Assembly (NCBI RefSeq): GCF_003722315.1
Contig: NZ_CP033580.1
Span: 1,943,501 to 2,007,500, forward strand
Source: Thermoanaerobacter ethanolicus JW 200
GTDB taxonomy: Bacteria > Bacillota > Thermoanaerobacteria > Thermoanaerobacterales > Thermoanaerobacteraceae
Length of the DNA stretch: 64,000 nt
Reading direction: 5' to 3'
The notes below the pieces were generated by a model. The model was not told the DNA's origin. It did not search any database and saw only the letters and a list, made by a program, of their open reading frames with translations. A program made the position numbers and the translations under genes. Positions 38,216 through 47,979 of this stretch are shown piece after piece (position 1 is the stretch's first letter; each line of letters begins with the position of its first letter).

Positions 38216-38695
38216 TCATACCTCCTTGACATTTTCTTTTTCTTCTTCATCTAAAAATCTTATAGCCTTATCTATAAACAGAACCCCGTTTAAATGGTCT
38301 ATTTCATGGCATAAAGCTCTTGCCAGTAAATCCTCTCCTTCAATTTCCCTCTCTTTACCTTCTCTATCCAAATATTTTACTTTTACTTTTTTAGGCCTTT
38401 TAACTTCTCCTACTACTCCAGGAATACTTAAACAGCCTTCGGCCCCTACCTGTTCTCCTTCTTCATACACAATCTCAGGGTTTATAAGCTCTAAAAGTCC
38501 TTCCCCCACATCTATGACAACTAACCTTCTCAAAACTCCTATTTGATTAGCAGCTAATCCAACTCCATCATTGAGATACATAGTTTGTGCCATATCCTCT
38601 AATATAGTGAGAATATGAGGATTTATCTCTGTAACAGGTTTTGCTTTTTTCCTTAAGACCTCATCTCCATTTTTTCTAATATACCTTATTGCCAA
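38216..38695 (-). CDS. def: Peptide deformylase
   Basis: 159-residue metalloenzyme. The three motifs [18 protein letters not shown] and HEIDHLNG (metal ligands C and two H) are intact. The C-terminal tail is acidic and lysine-rich. Its stop is flush with the fmt start. Confidence 0.97.
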   Translation of the reverse strand: MAIRYIRKNGDEVLRKKAKPVTEINPHILTILEDMAQTMYLNDGVGLAANQIGVLRRLVVIDVGEGLLELINPEIVYEEGEQVGAEGCLSIPGVVGEVKRPKKVKVKYLDREGKEREIEGEDLLARALCHEIDHLNGVLFIDKAIRFLDEEEKENVKEV

Positions 38696-38714
38696 AATAA
38701 ATACCTCCTTAAAT

Positions 38715-40913
38715 TTACATGATATTCAAAGGGTCAATGTCTACAGCTATCCTTATATCTTTAGAATATTTCATCTTTTGAATTTCTTCTGCTATCTCTG
38801 TCAAGATATTTCTATCTTCACTTTTTAAAATGACCTGCCATCTATATCGGTTGTTTATTTTACTTATAGGAGCTGGAGCAGGTCCTAGTATTTTATTATA
38901 ACTCTTATTTTGAAGTTTGTTAATAAGCTTTTGACAAGTTAAATAAGTGTTTGCAGCAGTGTTTTTAACTTCTTCTTCCTCTTCTCCTGATATCACTATA
39001 TTCATTAGATGTGAAAAGGGAGGATATCTAAAAATTTCTCTGTATTTTATCTCTTCGTTGTAAAACTTCACATAATTTTGCTGTTTTGCGGTAACTATAC
39101 TGTAGTGGTCATCTTCATAGGTCTGTATTACTACTCTTCCAGGCTTTTCACCTCTTCCTGCCCTTCCAGCTACCTGAGTAAGCAGCTGAAAAGTCCTCTC
39201 ACTGGACCTAAAATCAGGAAGATTTAAAGTTATATCCGCAAGTATTACTCCCACCAACGTAACATTTGGAATGTCAAAGCCTTTAGATATCATTTGCGTA
39301 CCGATTAGAATGTCTGCCTTACCATTTCTAAAGTCATAAAAAATTTTCTCATGAGACCCTTTTTTTCTTGTGGTATCTACATCCATCCTCAAAACTCTTG
39401 CATTAGGAAAAAACTTTTTTATGTCGTTTTCTACCCTTTCGGTCCCTATGCCTAAATACCTAATCCTTTTACTTCCACATTTAGGGCATGTTTCTTTCAT
39501 AGTCTCCTCATAACCACAATAATGGCAAACCAATTTTTTATCTTCAAAATGATAAGTTAAAGAAATATCACAATTAGGACATTTAGGCACATAACCGCAA
39601 TCTCTGCAGGAAACAAATGAAGAGTATCCTCTTCTGTTTAAAAAAAGAATAGTTTGCTCTTTCCTTTTAAGATTTTCTTTTATATAGGAAAATAATTTAC
39701 GACTGAATATTGAAGTATTTCCGCTTGCCAATTCCTCACTCATATTGACAACTTCTATCTGCGGCATAGAAACATTAATCCTTTTTGTAAGTCTTATAAG
39801 TTTATATTCTCCTTTATTCGCTTTATAATATGTCTCTAAAGAAGGAGTAGCACTGGCCATAACCAGAACTGCTTTTTCTATTTCACACCGCTTTTCTGCC
39901 ACTTCTTTAGCATTATATTTAGGTCTTAAGTCTGATTGTTTGTAGGTAGTCTCATGTTCCTCGTCAATTATAATAAGGCCAATATTATTAAAAGGGGCAA
40001 AAACTGCATTTCTCACACCAACTACTACGTCCACTAAACCATTTTTTACTTTTCGCCATTCATCAAAGCGTTCTCCCGGTGAAAGGCCACTGTGAATTAC
40101 AGCCACTCTATTGCCAAATCGACTCACAAACCTTTCAATAGTCTGAGGCGTCAATGAGATTTCTGGTACTAAAACTATAGCGCTTTTGCCTATTTTTATA
40201 GCTTCATCTATTAATTGAAGATAAACTTCAGTTTTGCCACTTCCTGTTACACCAAAAAGCAAATATTTATCAAAAGTGCCTGTCAAGATAGAACTTTTAA
40301 CCTCTTCTACAGCTCTTTGTTGTTCTTCTGTCAATAATAGAGGCTTGGTTCTTTCAATATCTTTTACACTAAATCTCAATACTTCTTCCTCATAAATTTC
40401 TATATACCCTTTCTTTTGTAAACTTCTTATAACTCCATAGTCTATATTGAGCACCTTGACAAGCTCAGAAAGCCTAATAGGACTTCTATTTTTTAAATAT
40501 TGTAATATTTCGTATTGCTTAGGGGCTCTTTTAGAAAGTTGAAAAGGTATCTCATCAATATTTATTTTCACAACCTTTACTTTCTTTTCCCCTTGCTTTA
40601 TCCCTACAGGCATTATAGTCTGGAGAGCTTCAGAAAAATAACATTTATAATATTCCTTCATCCACTTAGCCAGTTCAATCATTTTTTCATCAAATATGCT
40701 ATAGCTGTCTAAAATCCTATGGATATCCTTTATTTTATCCACTGAATAAGACGCCTTGTCAGTAATACTTATTACATAACCCTCTATAAATCTATTATTA
40801 AAAGGAACAGATACCCTCATCCCAATTTTTACATTCATTCCTTCAGGAATACGATAAGTATATACCCTGTCAGTATTAGAAGATTTAATATCTACAACGA
40901 CCTCGGCAAACAT
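38715..40913 (-). CDS. priA: Primosomal replication restart helicase PriA
   Basis: 732-residue superfamily 2 helicase. The N-terminal 3'-DNA-binding domain is followed by a winged helix, Walker [27 protein letters not shown], the zinc-binding [13 protein letters not shown] / CHYCG / CPKCGS insertion and QVAGRAGRG. Length normal. First in the priA-def-fmt order, after coaBC. Confidence 0.97.
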   Translation of the reverse strand: MFAEVVVDIKSSNTDRVYTYRIPEGMNVKIGMRVSVPFNNRFIEGYVISITDKASYSVDKIKDIHRILDSYSIFDEKMIELAKWMKEYYKCYFSEALQTIMPVGIKQGEKKVKVVKINIDEIPFQLSKRAPKQYEILQYLKNRSPIRLSELVKVLNIDYGVIRSLQKKGYIEIYEEEVLRFSVKDIERTKPLLLTEEQQRAVEEVKSSILTGTFDKYLLFGVTGSGKTEVYLQLIDEAIKIGKSAIVLVPEISLTPQTIERFVSRFGNRVAVIHSGLSPGERFDEWRKVKNGLVDVVVGVRNAVFAPFNNIGLIIIDEEHETTYKQSDLRPKYNAKEVAEKRCEIEKAVLVMASATPSLETYYKANKGEYKLIRLTKRINVSMPQIEVVNMSEELASGNTSIFSRKLFSYIKENLKRKEQTILFLNRRGYSSFVSCRDCGYVPKCPNCDISLTYHFEDKKLVCHYCGYEETMKETCPKCGSKRIRYLGIGTERVENDIKKFFPNARVLRMDVDTTRKKGSHEKIFYDFRNGKADILIGTQMISKGFDIPNVTLVGVILADITLNLPDFRSSERTFQLLTQVAGRAGRGEKPGRVVIQTYEDDHYSIVTAKQQNYVKFYNEEIKYREIFRYPPFSHLMNIVISGEEEEEVKNTAANTYLTCQKLINKLQNKSYNKILGPAPAPISKINNRYRWQVILKSEDRNILTEIAEEIQKMKYSKDIRIAVDIDPLNIM

Positions 40914-40943
40914 GGCAACCTCCGCCTATTAAATATTTACCAA

Positions 40944-40966
40944 ATAAAAAAAGCCGAAAGGCCTTA
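40944..40966 (-). terminator. Weak terminator overlapping the coaBC stop
   Basis: On the minus strand AAGGCC-TTTC-GGCTTT (one G-U pair) followed by a T-rich tail; the stem includes the coaBC stop codon. Likely partial termination before priA. Confidence 0.45.
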
Positions 40967-42163
40967 CAACAATTTAGCTATTTCATCTAATATCACATGA
41001 GAAGCTTCTATCTTTGTCATCAAAGGATACTCCTTTACGTTTAAATCTCTGTCTATGACTTTTATTATATTAGTGTCTACTTCAAAACCTGCTCCTTCTT
41101 GAGATACATCATTTGCAACTATTAAATCCATATTTTTCTCCTTTAACTTTCTTTTTGCATATTCTACTAAATTAGTAGTTTCAGCAGCAAAGCCTATCAA
41201 AATCTTGTTTCCTTTTTTCTGTCCTACTTCATACATTATGTCTGGATTTTTAACCAACTCAATAGTTAATTTCTCATCATCTTTTTTTATCTTTTCTTTT
41301 TTCATCTCTTTAGGTCTGTAGTCAGAAACAGCTGCAGCCCCTATGACAATGTCTACTTCATTAAGGTGCATCATGACAGCATTGTACATATCTACCGCTG
41401 TTTCTACAGGAATAAAAGTCACGTCTTTAGGTACCTCTATATAAGTAGGACCAGAAACTAAAATCACTTGTGCCCCTCTTTCTACTAAAGCTTTTGCAAT
41501 CTCATAGCCCATTTTACCCGAAGAGCGATTTGTAATGTATCTTACAGGGTCAAGAGGCTCTCGAGTAGGCCCTGCTGTTACTAATACCTTTTTCCCTTCA
41601 AAGTCTCTTTTTTTCTCATTGTCCAATAACTCTAAAATAGCTTTTTCAATCTCCTCTACATCAGCCAATCTTCCTGCGCCATAAGTCCCACAAGCAAGCC
41701 TTCCGGCAGCTGGCTCCACAAATAAAAAGCCATATTCTTTTAAAATTTTAATATTCTTTTGAGTTACAGGATTGGTATACATGTTTGTATTCATGGCGGG
41801 AGCAATTAATACAGGACTCTTTGTAGCAAGAATAGTAGTAGTTAACATATCGTCTGCAATCCCATGAGCAATTTTAGCAATAATATTTGCAGTTGCTGGA
41901 ACTATTGCAAATACATCTGCTTTTTTTGCTAAAGAAATATGCTCAATTTCCCAATATTTCCTGTCTGTAAACATGTCAACAACTACTTTATTGTTAGTTA
42001 AAGCCTCAAAAGTGAGAGGGCTTATAAAATTTGTAGCTTCCTTTGTCATTATGACATCCACATTTATGTCTTTTTTTACTAGTCGAGATGTAAGGTCTGC
42101 AGCTTTATAAGCTGCTATACCTCCTGTAACCCCTAATACTACATTTTTTTTGCTTGTATTCAT
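40964..42163 (-). CDS. coaBC: Bifunctional CoaBC (PPC synthetase/decarboxylase)
   Basis: 399 residues. The N-terminal flavin decarboxylase CoaC has GVTGGIAAYKAADL, the catalytic PAMNTNMY and the cysteine-containing ACGTYGAGRLA. The C-terminal CoaB part starts near VTAGPTREPLDPVRYITNRSSGK in two pieces and forms phosphopantothenoylcysteine. It supplies substrate for CoaD encoded elsewhere in the window. It sits 11 bp after rpoZ. Confidence 0.96.
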   Translation of the reverse strand: MNTSKKNVVLGVTGGIAAYKAADLTSRLVKKDINVDVIMTKEATNFISPLTFEALTNNKVVVDMFTDRKYWEIEHISLAKKADVFAIVPATANIIAKIAHGIADDMLTTTILATKSPVLIAPAMNTNMYTNPVTQKNIKILKEYGFLFVEPAAGRLACGTYGAGRLADVEEIEKAILELLDNEKKRDFEGKKVLVTAGPTREPLDPVRYITNRSSGKMGYEIAKALVERGAQVILVSGPTYIEVPKDVTFIPVETAVDMYNAVMMHLNEVDIVIGAAAVSDYRPKEMKKEKIKKDDEKLTIELVKNPDIMYEVGQKKGNKILIGFAAETTNLVEYAKRKLKEKNMDLIVANDVSQEGAGFEVDTNIIKVIDRDLNVKEYPLMTKIEASHVILDEIAKLL

Positions 42164-42174
42164 TTCAACACCCT

Positions 42175-42387
42175 CTATTTTATTCCATATTTTTGCGGTC
42201 TTTCATAAGTAATAAGTCCTTTATTTACTTCTTCTGTAGCAATTGTTACAGGTTTATCAGAATCTATGTCTACTAATTTAGTGTCACCAGCAATAAGCTG
42301 TCTTGCTCTTTTTGCAATTAAAGAACACAAAGTATATTTGCTATCCACTTTTTCCATTAAATCTACAATTGATGGATATAAAATCAT
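42175..42387 (-). CDS. rpoZ: DNA-directed RNA polymerase omega subunit
   Basis: 70-residue omega subunit, which chaperones beta-prime. MILYPSIVDLMEKVDSKYTL and SLIAKRARQLI are typical. It overlaps gmk by 4 bp, the conserved gmk-rpoZ-coaBC order. Confidence 0.95.
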   Translation of the reverse strand: MILYPSIVDLMEKVDSKYTLCSLIAKRARQLIAGDTKLVDIDSDKPVTIATEEVNKGLITYERPQKYGIK

Positions 42388-43007
42388 ACCAACTCCTCCT
42401 TGATTTCTAAGTACAAATCCTTATTTCTATCAACTCTGCATTTCTCTGCAATAATTATAGCTCTAATTTTTTCAACCGCTTCTTCTACACTATCATTTAT
42501 AACTACATAATTGTACCTGGAAACATAGTTTAATTCCTCATAAGCACTTTTAAATCTTTTTATTATCTCCTCTTCTGTCTCTGTCCCCCGTTTTTTAATC
42601 CTATTTTTTAATTCTTCCATTGAAGGAGGCAATATGAAAATAAACACTCCTTCTGGAAACTTCTCTTTTATTTTTAAAGCTCCTTGAATATCTATCTCTA
42701 AAACTACATCATTTCCTTCTTCTAAATTTTTTAACACGAAATCCTTTGGTGTACCGTAGTAGTGGCCATATACCTTTGCCCATTCTAAAAAAGAATCATT
42801 TTCTATCATTTTCTCAAATTCCTCTTCCGATTTAAAAAAATAGTTTTTCCCTTCTATTTCCCCGCTTCTTGGCTGACGGGTGGTGGCAGATATACTCAAT
42901 TTTAAATTTTTCTCTTTTTCCATCAAGGCTTTGCATATTGTTCCTTTTCCTGCCCCTGAAGGCCCAGAAAGCACAATAAGTAACCCTTTTTTCTTTTTCG
43001 ACAACAC
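42384..43007 (-). CDS. gmk: Guanylate kinase
   Basis: 207-residue kinase, GMP to GDP. P-loop GPSGAGKGTICKAL at about 15-28, GMP-binding SATTRQPRSGEIEGKNYFF and EIDIQGALKIK. Normal length. Confidence 0.97.
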   Translation of the reverse strand: MLSKKKKGLLIVLSGPSGAGKGTICKALMEKEKNLKLSISATTRQPRSGEIEGKNYFFKSEEEFEKMIENDSFLEWAKVYGHYYGTPKDFVLKNLEEGNDVVLEIDIQGALKIKEKFPEGVFIFILPPSMEELKNRIKKRGTETEEEIIKRFKSAYEELNYVSRYNYVVINDSVEEAVEKIRAIIIAEKCRVDRNKDLYLEIKEELV

Positions 43008-43016
43008 AAATTCCCC

Positions 43017-43310
43017 CTACTCTTCCTCTTCTTCTTCGTCTTCTTCTAAAGTGTCCTCTAATATCTCTTTATTTGAATTGAGACGATTAGCTACGGTCTC
43101 TGGTTGAACAGCAGAAAGTATTATGTGGTCACTATCAGTTATTATAACTGCTCTTGTTCTTCTACCATATGTAGCATCAATAAGCATACCTCTATTTTTT
43201 GCCTCTTGAATTATTCTTTTTATAGGTGCTGATTCTGGACTGACTATTGCCACCAATCTATTTGCCGAAATTATATTGCCAAAACCAATATTTATTAATT
43301 TAATCGACAT
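43017..43310 (-). CDS. remA: RemA-like regulator (DUF370)
   Basis: 97-residue DUF370 protein; B. subtilis RemA activates matrix and osmoprotection genes by binding DNA as a ring. [22 protein letters not shown] and [20 protein letters not shown] are the conserved core. An acidic tail of about 20 residues (ending EDEEEEEE) extends beyond the usual length. yicC-remA-gmk-rpoZ is the common Firmicute order. Confidence 0.92.
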
Positions 43311-43322
43311 ACTTTTTCCTCC

Positions 43323-44198
43323 CTACTCAATATTTTGAACTTGTTCTCTAATTTTTTCAATCTCATTTTTCAAGTCAATGACTTTACTAGAAATTCTATA
43401 GTCTATTGACTTTGAAGCAATCGTATTAGCTTCACGATTCATCTCCTGAACTATAAAATCTAATTTTTTACCTACAGACCCTTCTTCTTCTAAAGAATCT
43501 TTAAATTGAATAATATGGCTTTTAAGCCTTGTTATTTCTTCAGCAATACATGACTTGTCAGCAATAATTGCTATTTCCATTGCCATCCTATTAGGGTCTA
43601 TATCTACCCCCAATTCTTTTATACGCTGTTCCAATCTTTTTCTATAATCTTCTACCATTACAAAACTCAAATCTTCAATCTCTTTTACTATATCTGAAAT
43701 TTTGTCTATCCTATTAACTACATCATCGTATAATTTTATACCTTCTTTGTTTCTCATGTCAATGAGGTTATTAATAGCTTCACTCAATGGCAGTTTTAAT
43801 ACCTCCCATATTTCTTCCAAATCCAGATCATCATTCTTTACTTTGATAACCTCCGGCAAATACACCAAATCACTTACCTTTATAAATCCTTCTAATTCAA
43901 ATTTAGACTTTACATCAGTAAAAACTCTAAGATATTCTGACAAAAGATTCTCATCAATTTCTATAACATTAATACTTCTTTCATACACTTCAAAGCCAAT
44001 ATTTAATTCTATTCTCCCTCTCACAACATGCTGCGAAACAAATTCTCTTACTTTTTCTTCAAGTCCACTTAAAAGCTTATTCATTCTGCAATTTATGTCT
44101 AAAAATCTGTGGTTTAAAGATTTAATTTCCACAGTTATATAATAGCCTTTTTCCTTAATCTCACCTCTTCCATAACCGGTCATGCTTTTTATCATCAT
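43323..44198 (-). CDS. YicC family endoribonuclease-like protein
   Basis: 291 residues. KSMTGYGRGE at the start and the C-terminal GKKLDFIVQEMNREANTIASK define the YicC/YloC family, reported to have endoribonuclease activity in E. coli. The middle is helical. First gene of the yicC-remA-gmk-rpoZ-coaBC set; 42 bp from dapF. Confidence 0.9.
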   Translation of the reverse strand: MMIKSMTGYGRGEIKEKGYYITVEIKSLNHRFLDINCRMNKLLSGLEEKVREFVSQHVVRGRIELNIGFEVYERSINVIEIDENLLSEYLRVFTDVKSKFELEGFIKVSDLVYLPEVIKVKNDDLDLEEIWEVLKLPLSEAINNLIDMRNKEGIKLYDDVVNRIDKISDIVKEIEDLSFVMVEDYRKRLEQRIKELGVDIDPNRMAMEIAIIADKSCIAEEITRLKSHIIQFKDSLEEEGSVGKKLDFIVQEMNREANTIASKSIDYRISSKVIDLKNEIEKIREQVQNIE

Positions 44199-44240
44199 AT
44201 CACCTTTTTCTTATTATAGTCAAATTCTCTCTGTATTAAA

Positions 44241-45065
44241 CTAAAGCTCTATCTCGCCTCTAAAGACTTCTTCCACACTTCCTGATAAATAAATACTATT
44301 GTCCTCCAGCCATTCTACTAAAAGTTTTCCAGCTTTAAAATGGACATTGACATTTCGCTCCGTCTTACCTAAAACTGCTGAAGCTACTGCAGACGCACAG
44401 GCACCACTTCCACAAGCAAGAGTAAGCCCCACACCTCTTTCCCAAGTCCTTACAGAAATATTTTCTTTATCTTCTACTTTTACAAAATCTACATTTGTGC
44501 CTTGAGGGAAAAGGGAAGATTTTTCAATTTTAGGACCTAATTCTTTAATCATATTTTCATCTAAGGATTCTACAAAAACAATAGTATGAGGCACTCCTAC
44601 CCTTAGAGAAGTTAATTTATAAACTTTCCCATCTATTTTTACTGGCTCATTTATAAATTTTTGCTTGTCACTTTTTATAGGTATTTTGCTAGCTTCAAAA
44701 ATGGGATTGCCCATATAAACCTTTACACTTTCTACTTTCCCATTTTCTACAAAAACTTCTGGCATAATCACTCCCGCTAAGGTTTCCACTGCCATTTTCT
44801 CTTTTTTTACTATCCCTCTTTCATAAACATATTTTGCAAAACATCTAGAACCATTACCGCACATTTCTGCTTCGCTACCATCTGCATTAAAAATCCTCAT
44901 CCTAATATCCGCAATTCCTGAAGGCTCAACAACTAAAAGACCATCCGCCCCTATACCAAAATGCCTATCACAAAGTTTAATAGCTAATTCACTATAATCT
45001 ACATTTTCTAGAGCCTCAATTACTATAAAGTCATTTCCCAATCCATGCATTTTAGTAAATTTCAC
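44241..45065 (-). CDS. dapF: Diaminopimelate epimerase
   Basis: 274-residue cofactor-independent epimerase of lysine/peptidoglycan synthesis. The catalytic cysteines are C69 in AEMCGNGSRC and one in LACGSGACASA near residue 215; MHGLGNDFIVIE is the N-terminal signature. The GTG start follows GGAGTG. An insertion sequence lies only 27 bp upstream of the start and separates the gene from a promoter-like element at 46753-46761. Confidence 0.97.
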   Translation of the reverse strand: MKFTKMHGLGNDFIVIEALENVDYSELAIKLCDRHFGIGADGLLVVEPSGIADIRMRIFNADGSEAEMCGNGSRCFAKYVYERGIVKKEKMAVETLAGVIMPEVFVENGKVESVKVYMGNPIFEASKIPIKSDKQKFINEPVKIDGKVYKLTSLRVGVPHTIVFVESLDENMIKELGPKIEKSSLFPQGTNVDFVKVEDKENISVRTWERGVGLTLACGSGACASAVASAVLGKTERNVNVHFKAGKLLVEWLEDNSIYLSGSVEEVFRGEIEL

Positions 45066-45092
45066 CTATATCACTCCATTTTCTAATCTTCA

Positions 45093-46738
45093 TAGACTTG
45101 TGCAAAATTCAGAAGCCTTAATTTAAGCCATTCTACAGACATACTTTTTTCCTATCACTCTTGAATTTTTTATCTTTTATGTAGGATTTCCCCTCCCATT
45201 TGTCGAATTATTATATATACACTATAAAAAATTTTTTAAGAAGGAGGAAATCCTACATGTACCAGCTTCAATTGCTTTTAAATATACCTGAACTCTTTAC
45301 CTCTCAGTCTAAAATTGATTTCTATTCTTCTATGTTTGAAAATCTTGACCTGTCTTCAATACCTGAATTCCCTTCCTCTAGTCCTGGCCGTAAGGGTTAT
45401 TCTCACCATGCACTTTTTAGAGCTTTTATTGTCATGAAAGCTGAAAGATTCGGCACAATTTCTGACCTTTTAGATTATCTCCGCAATAATCTTATCATTG
45501 CTCATCTTTGTGGCTTCGACATTTCTAAACCTCTTCCTTCTTATTGGACTTTTCGCCGTTTTATTAATGACTTCTCTCATGATTATTTGACCTCTATTTT
45601 TCAAAATCAGGTCAATATCCTCAAAAATATGGGTATTATCTCCGGTGAGTTTATTTCCATGGATTCTACCCCTATTAAAGCTAACACTAAGTTAAATAAC
45701 CCTAAGTCTTTTTCTAAAAATAAATTCTCTAAAGATAATCAGCCTAAGTCAGATAAGGATTGTAAATTAGGCGTTTATTCTGCTTCTAACGATTCTTCTA
45801 ATAAACGCTATAAGTTTTATTGGGGCTATAAAAATCACATTATTGTTGATGCTATCTCTGGTTTACCCATCGCTGAAACTACTACCCCCGCTGATGCCCC
45901 TGATTTTGAAGCCGCTTTATCTTTGCTTGAGAAGACTAATAAGTGGTTTAACCTTAAGTATGTTAATTTTATTGCTGATAAAGGCTATGATGTTAAGAAA
46001 CTTTATAATTATGTTAGAAATATTCTCCACGGTCATTGCTTTATTCCTCTTAACAAGCGTAATTCTAAAAATCCCCCTCTGACTGATGATGGTTATATGG
46101 TCTGTGAAGCGGGTATTAAAATGCTTAAAGATGGCAAGCAATATTTTGATGGTTTTATTAAGCAAAAATTTGTTTGCAAGTTCTGTAATTCTAAGGATGA
46201 TTCTGCCTGCCCTATAAATCATCCTAAATATTTTAATGGCAAAAAGCATAGAGGCTGTACTAAGTATGCTATTATATCTTCTGATTATAGGTCCTCTATT
46301 AATAGAGACTCCCTATATTTTAAGGCCGTCTACAAATTGAGAATTGAATCAGAAAGATATAATTCCCGCTTTAAAGCTCTGGATTTTGAAAAGGCTTATG
46401 TTAGAAATATTAATTCTGTCAGCAACCTTAATACTTTTGGCCATATTACTTTGCTTACTGTCGCTATTGTAGCTATTAAATTGGGCAAATATGATGAGTT
46501 TAGATCTCTTGTTGCTTTGATGCAATCGGCCTAATTTTTATTGAATCTATTTCATGCCATTTTTTAACATTTGACTTCTACAGGATATTTATGCCCTTTT
46601 TTAGCTCCTCTTTTTGTCTTTTCTTTTCCCTTACCACTTCCTTTATGTTTGATTGTCAGTGTTGATTACTATATATTGTATGTAATACATATTTTGGTTT
46701 TTGATTATGATTATTTTAATTAATTTTGCACATCCCTA
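45093..46738 (+). mobile_element. Insertion sequence, copy A (1646 bp, DDE, IS1182-like)
   Basis: Boundaries are set by a 9-bp target duplication TAATCTTCA at 45084-45092 and 46739-46747. The termini match in 14 of 17 positions as inverted repeats (left TAGACTTGTGCAAAATT, right in reverse TAGGGATGTGCAAAATT). One transposase gene, with about 160 bp before and 200 bp after it. Copy B at 47980-49625 has the same length and differs at two bases. Family is assigned from the transposase. Confidence 0.93.
45257..46534 (+). CDS. DDE transposase, copy A
   Basis: 425 residues with the DUF772-type N-terminal domain (GYSHHALFRAFIVMKAERFG) and a DDE core: D136 in ISMDSTPIKA, D241 in IADKGYD, E367 in ESERYNSRFK. 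A four-cysteine ribbon (CKFC ... C ... C, about 307-334) sits between the second D and E, as in IS1182-type enzymes. The ATG at 45257 follows AAGGAGG by 9 bases; a longer frame from 45200 overlaps this site. Intact and probably active. Confidence 0.92.
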   Translation: MYQLQLLLNIPELFTSQSKIDFYSSMFENLDLSSIPEFPSSSPGRKGYSHHALFRAFIVMKAERFGTISDLLDYLRNNLIIAHLCGFDISKPLPSYWTFRRFINDFSHDYLTSIFQNQVNILKNMGIISGEFISMDSTPIKANTKLNNPKSFSKNKFSKDNQPKSDKDCKLGVYSASNDSSNKRYKFYWGYKNHIIVDAISGLPIAETTTPADAPDFEAALSLLEKTNKWFNLKYVNFIADKGYDVKKLYNYVRNILHGHCFIPLNKRNSKNPPLTDDGYMVCEAGIKMLKDGKQYFDGFIKQKFVCKFCNSKDDSACPINHPKYFNGKKHRGCTKYAIISSDYRSSINRDSLYFKAVYKLRIESERYNSRFKALDFEKAYVRNINSVSNLNTFGHITLLTVAIVAIKLGKYDEFRSLVALMQSA

Positions 46739-46752
46739 TAATCTTCAAGGAT

Positions 46753-46761
46753 ATTATAACA
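46753..46761 (-). promoter_or_regulatory. Extended -10 promoter cut off from dapF
   Basis: TGTTATAAT on the minus strand (TG-n-TATAAT), in the MFS-dapF gap as it was before insertion. No good -35. Transcription would start at about the insertion point of IS copy A, so it now reads antisense into the transposase gene. Confidence 0.5.
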
Positions 46762-46811
46762 CAAAAAAGGCTAATTTGGTTAGATATTTTAAGAAAATGT
46801 GAGGAAAACAA

Positions 46812-47942
46812 TCATAAAACGATCATAAGGCCAATAGCAGCCAAAACTCCCATAATTCCGCCAAAATAAAAAGGTGCAGTTACTCCCAATGTATCCCAAA
46901 GTACTCCTGCTATAAAAGAAGCCGGTAAAAGGCCAATGCCTGTAAAAGTAGCATGAAGCCCTATAACTGTACCTTTTAAATGAGGTGGAGAAATTTCCGC
47001 TACTAAAGCTTTTTCAACACCCTCAGTCAAAGCGATGTACAAACCATAAACAGAAAATAATATCCACATAGCACTTTTAAAGCCAAAAACAGCAAATCCT
47101 AAATACACTATTCCATAAAAGAAATAACCCATAATGAGAAGCTTTTTTCTCCCTATCTTATCAGATAATCTTCCCATTGGATATGAAAATATCATGTAAA
47201 CAATATTATACACCAAGTACAAAAGTATAACATCCGAATCACTAAAGCCCACACTTTTTGCTCTCAAAAGTAAAAACTGATTAGAAGAATTACCTAAGGC
47301 AAAAATTAAAATAACTATTAAAAACATTTGAAGACGTCTATCAAGACTTTTCCAAGAAAATGAAAGTTTTTTTGAAAGTTCATGTTTTACTGTGCTTTCC
47401 TTAGCAAAAAACAGCACAATAACTCCTAAAAAAGCTGGTATTAGAGAATACATAAAAACTGCTTTATAATCTCCTTTATAAGAAGTCAAAAAATAATACG
47501 CTAAAGCAATTCCAATCGTTGCGCCTAAAGTATCCAATGCTCTATGAAGTCCATATGCTCTCCCAATGTTTTCTTTATCTACAGCTTCAGCAATCAAAGC
47601 ATCTCTTGGAGCTGTTCGTATTCCTTTTCCAAACCTGTCAGCAGTTCTACCCCAAAAAACCCATCCCCATGAAGTAGCAAAATACAAAAACATTTTTCCT
47701 ATAGTAGAAAAAGAATATCCAGCTATAGCTAAAGGTTTTCTTTTACCTACTTTATCAGATATGTACCCTGAAAAAACCTTAAGTATACTAGCTAGACTTT
47801 CCGCAAACCCTTCAATAATCCCTACTATTGCCGGGCTTGCCCCAAGTCGAGAAGTGAGAAAAAGTGGAATCAAAGGATATACCATTTCAGTAGATATATC
47901 TGTAAGAAGACTTGTCAACCCCAAAATAATTACATTTAACAA
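46812..47942 (-). CDS. Major facilitator superfamily transporter
   Basis: 376 residues with 11 to 12 hydrophobic helices. The MFS loop motif appears twice: GYISDKVGKRKPLA (about 58-71) and GRLSDKIGRRK-like GRLSDKIGRKKLL (about 257-269). The motif TADRFGKGIRTAPRDALIAEAV is the signature of a subgroup of drug/metal-type MFS proteins. TTG start after GGGAGG. Before IS copy B it followed the chrB-like gene directly, so a joint role with that protein is inferred; substrate unknown. Confidence 0.88.
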   Translation of the reverse strand: MLNVIILGLTSLLTDISTEMVYPLIPLFLTSRLGASPAIVGIIEGFAESLASILKVFSGYISDKVGKRKPLAIAGYSFSTIGKMFLYFATSWGWVFWGRTADRFGKGIRTAPRDALIAEAVDKENIGRAYGLHRALDTLGATIGIALAYYFLTSYKGDYKAVFMYSLIPAFLGVIVLFFAKESTVKHELSKKLSFSWKSLDRRLQMFLIVILIFALGNSSNQFLLLRAKSVGFSDSDVILLYLVYNIVYMIFSYPMGRLSDKIGRKKLLIMGYFFYGIVYLGFAVFGFKSAMWILFSVYGLYIALTEGVEKALVAEISPPHLKGTVIGLHATFTGIGLLPASFIAGVLWDTLGVTAPFYFGGIMGVLAAIGLMIVL

Positions 47943-47979
47943 TTAAAATGCCTCCCTTCACTCTTTATTATTTTCATAA

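Noticed and set aside
45843..46249. Overlapping frames on both strands inside the transposase genes (also in copy B)
   Set aside because: Shadow frames of the DDE transposase; no ribosome sites or protein similarity.
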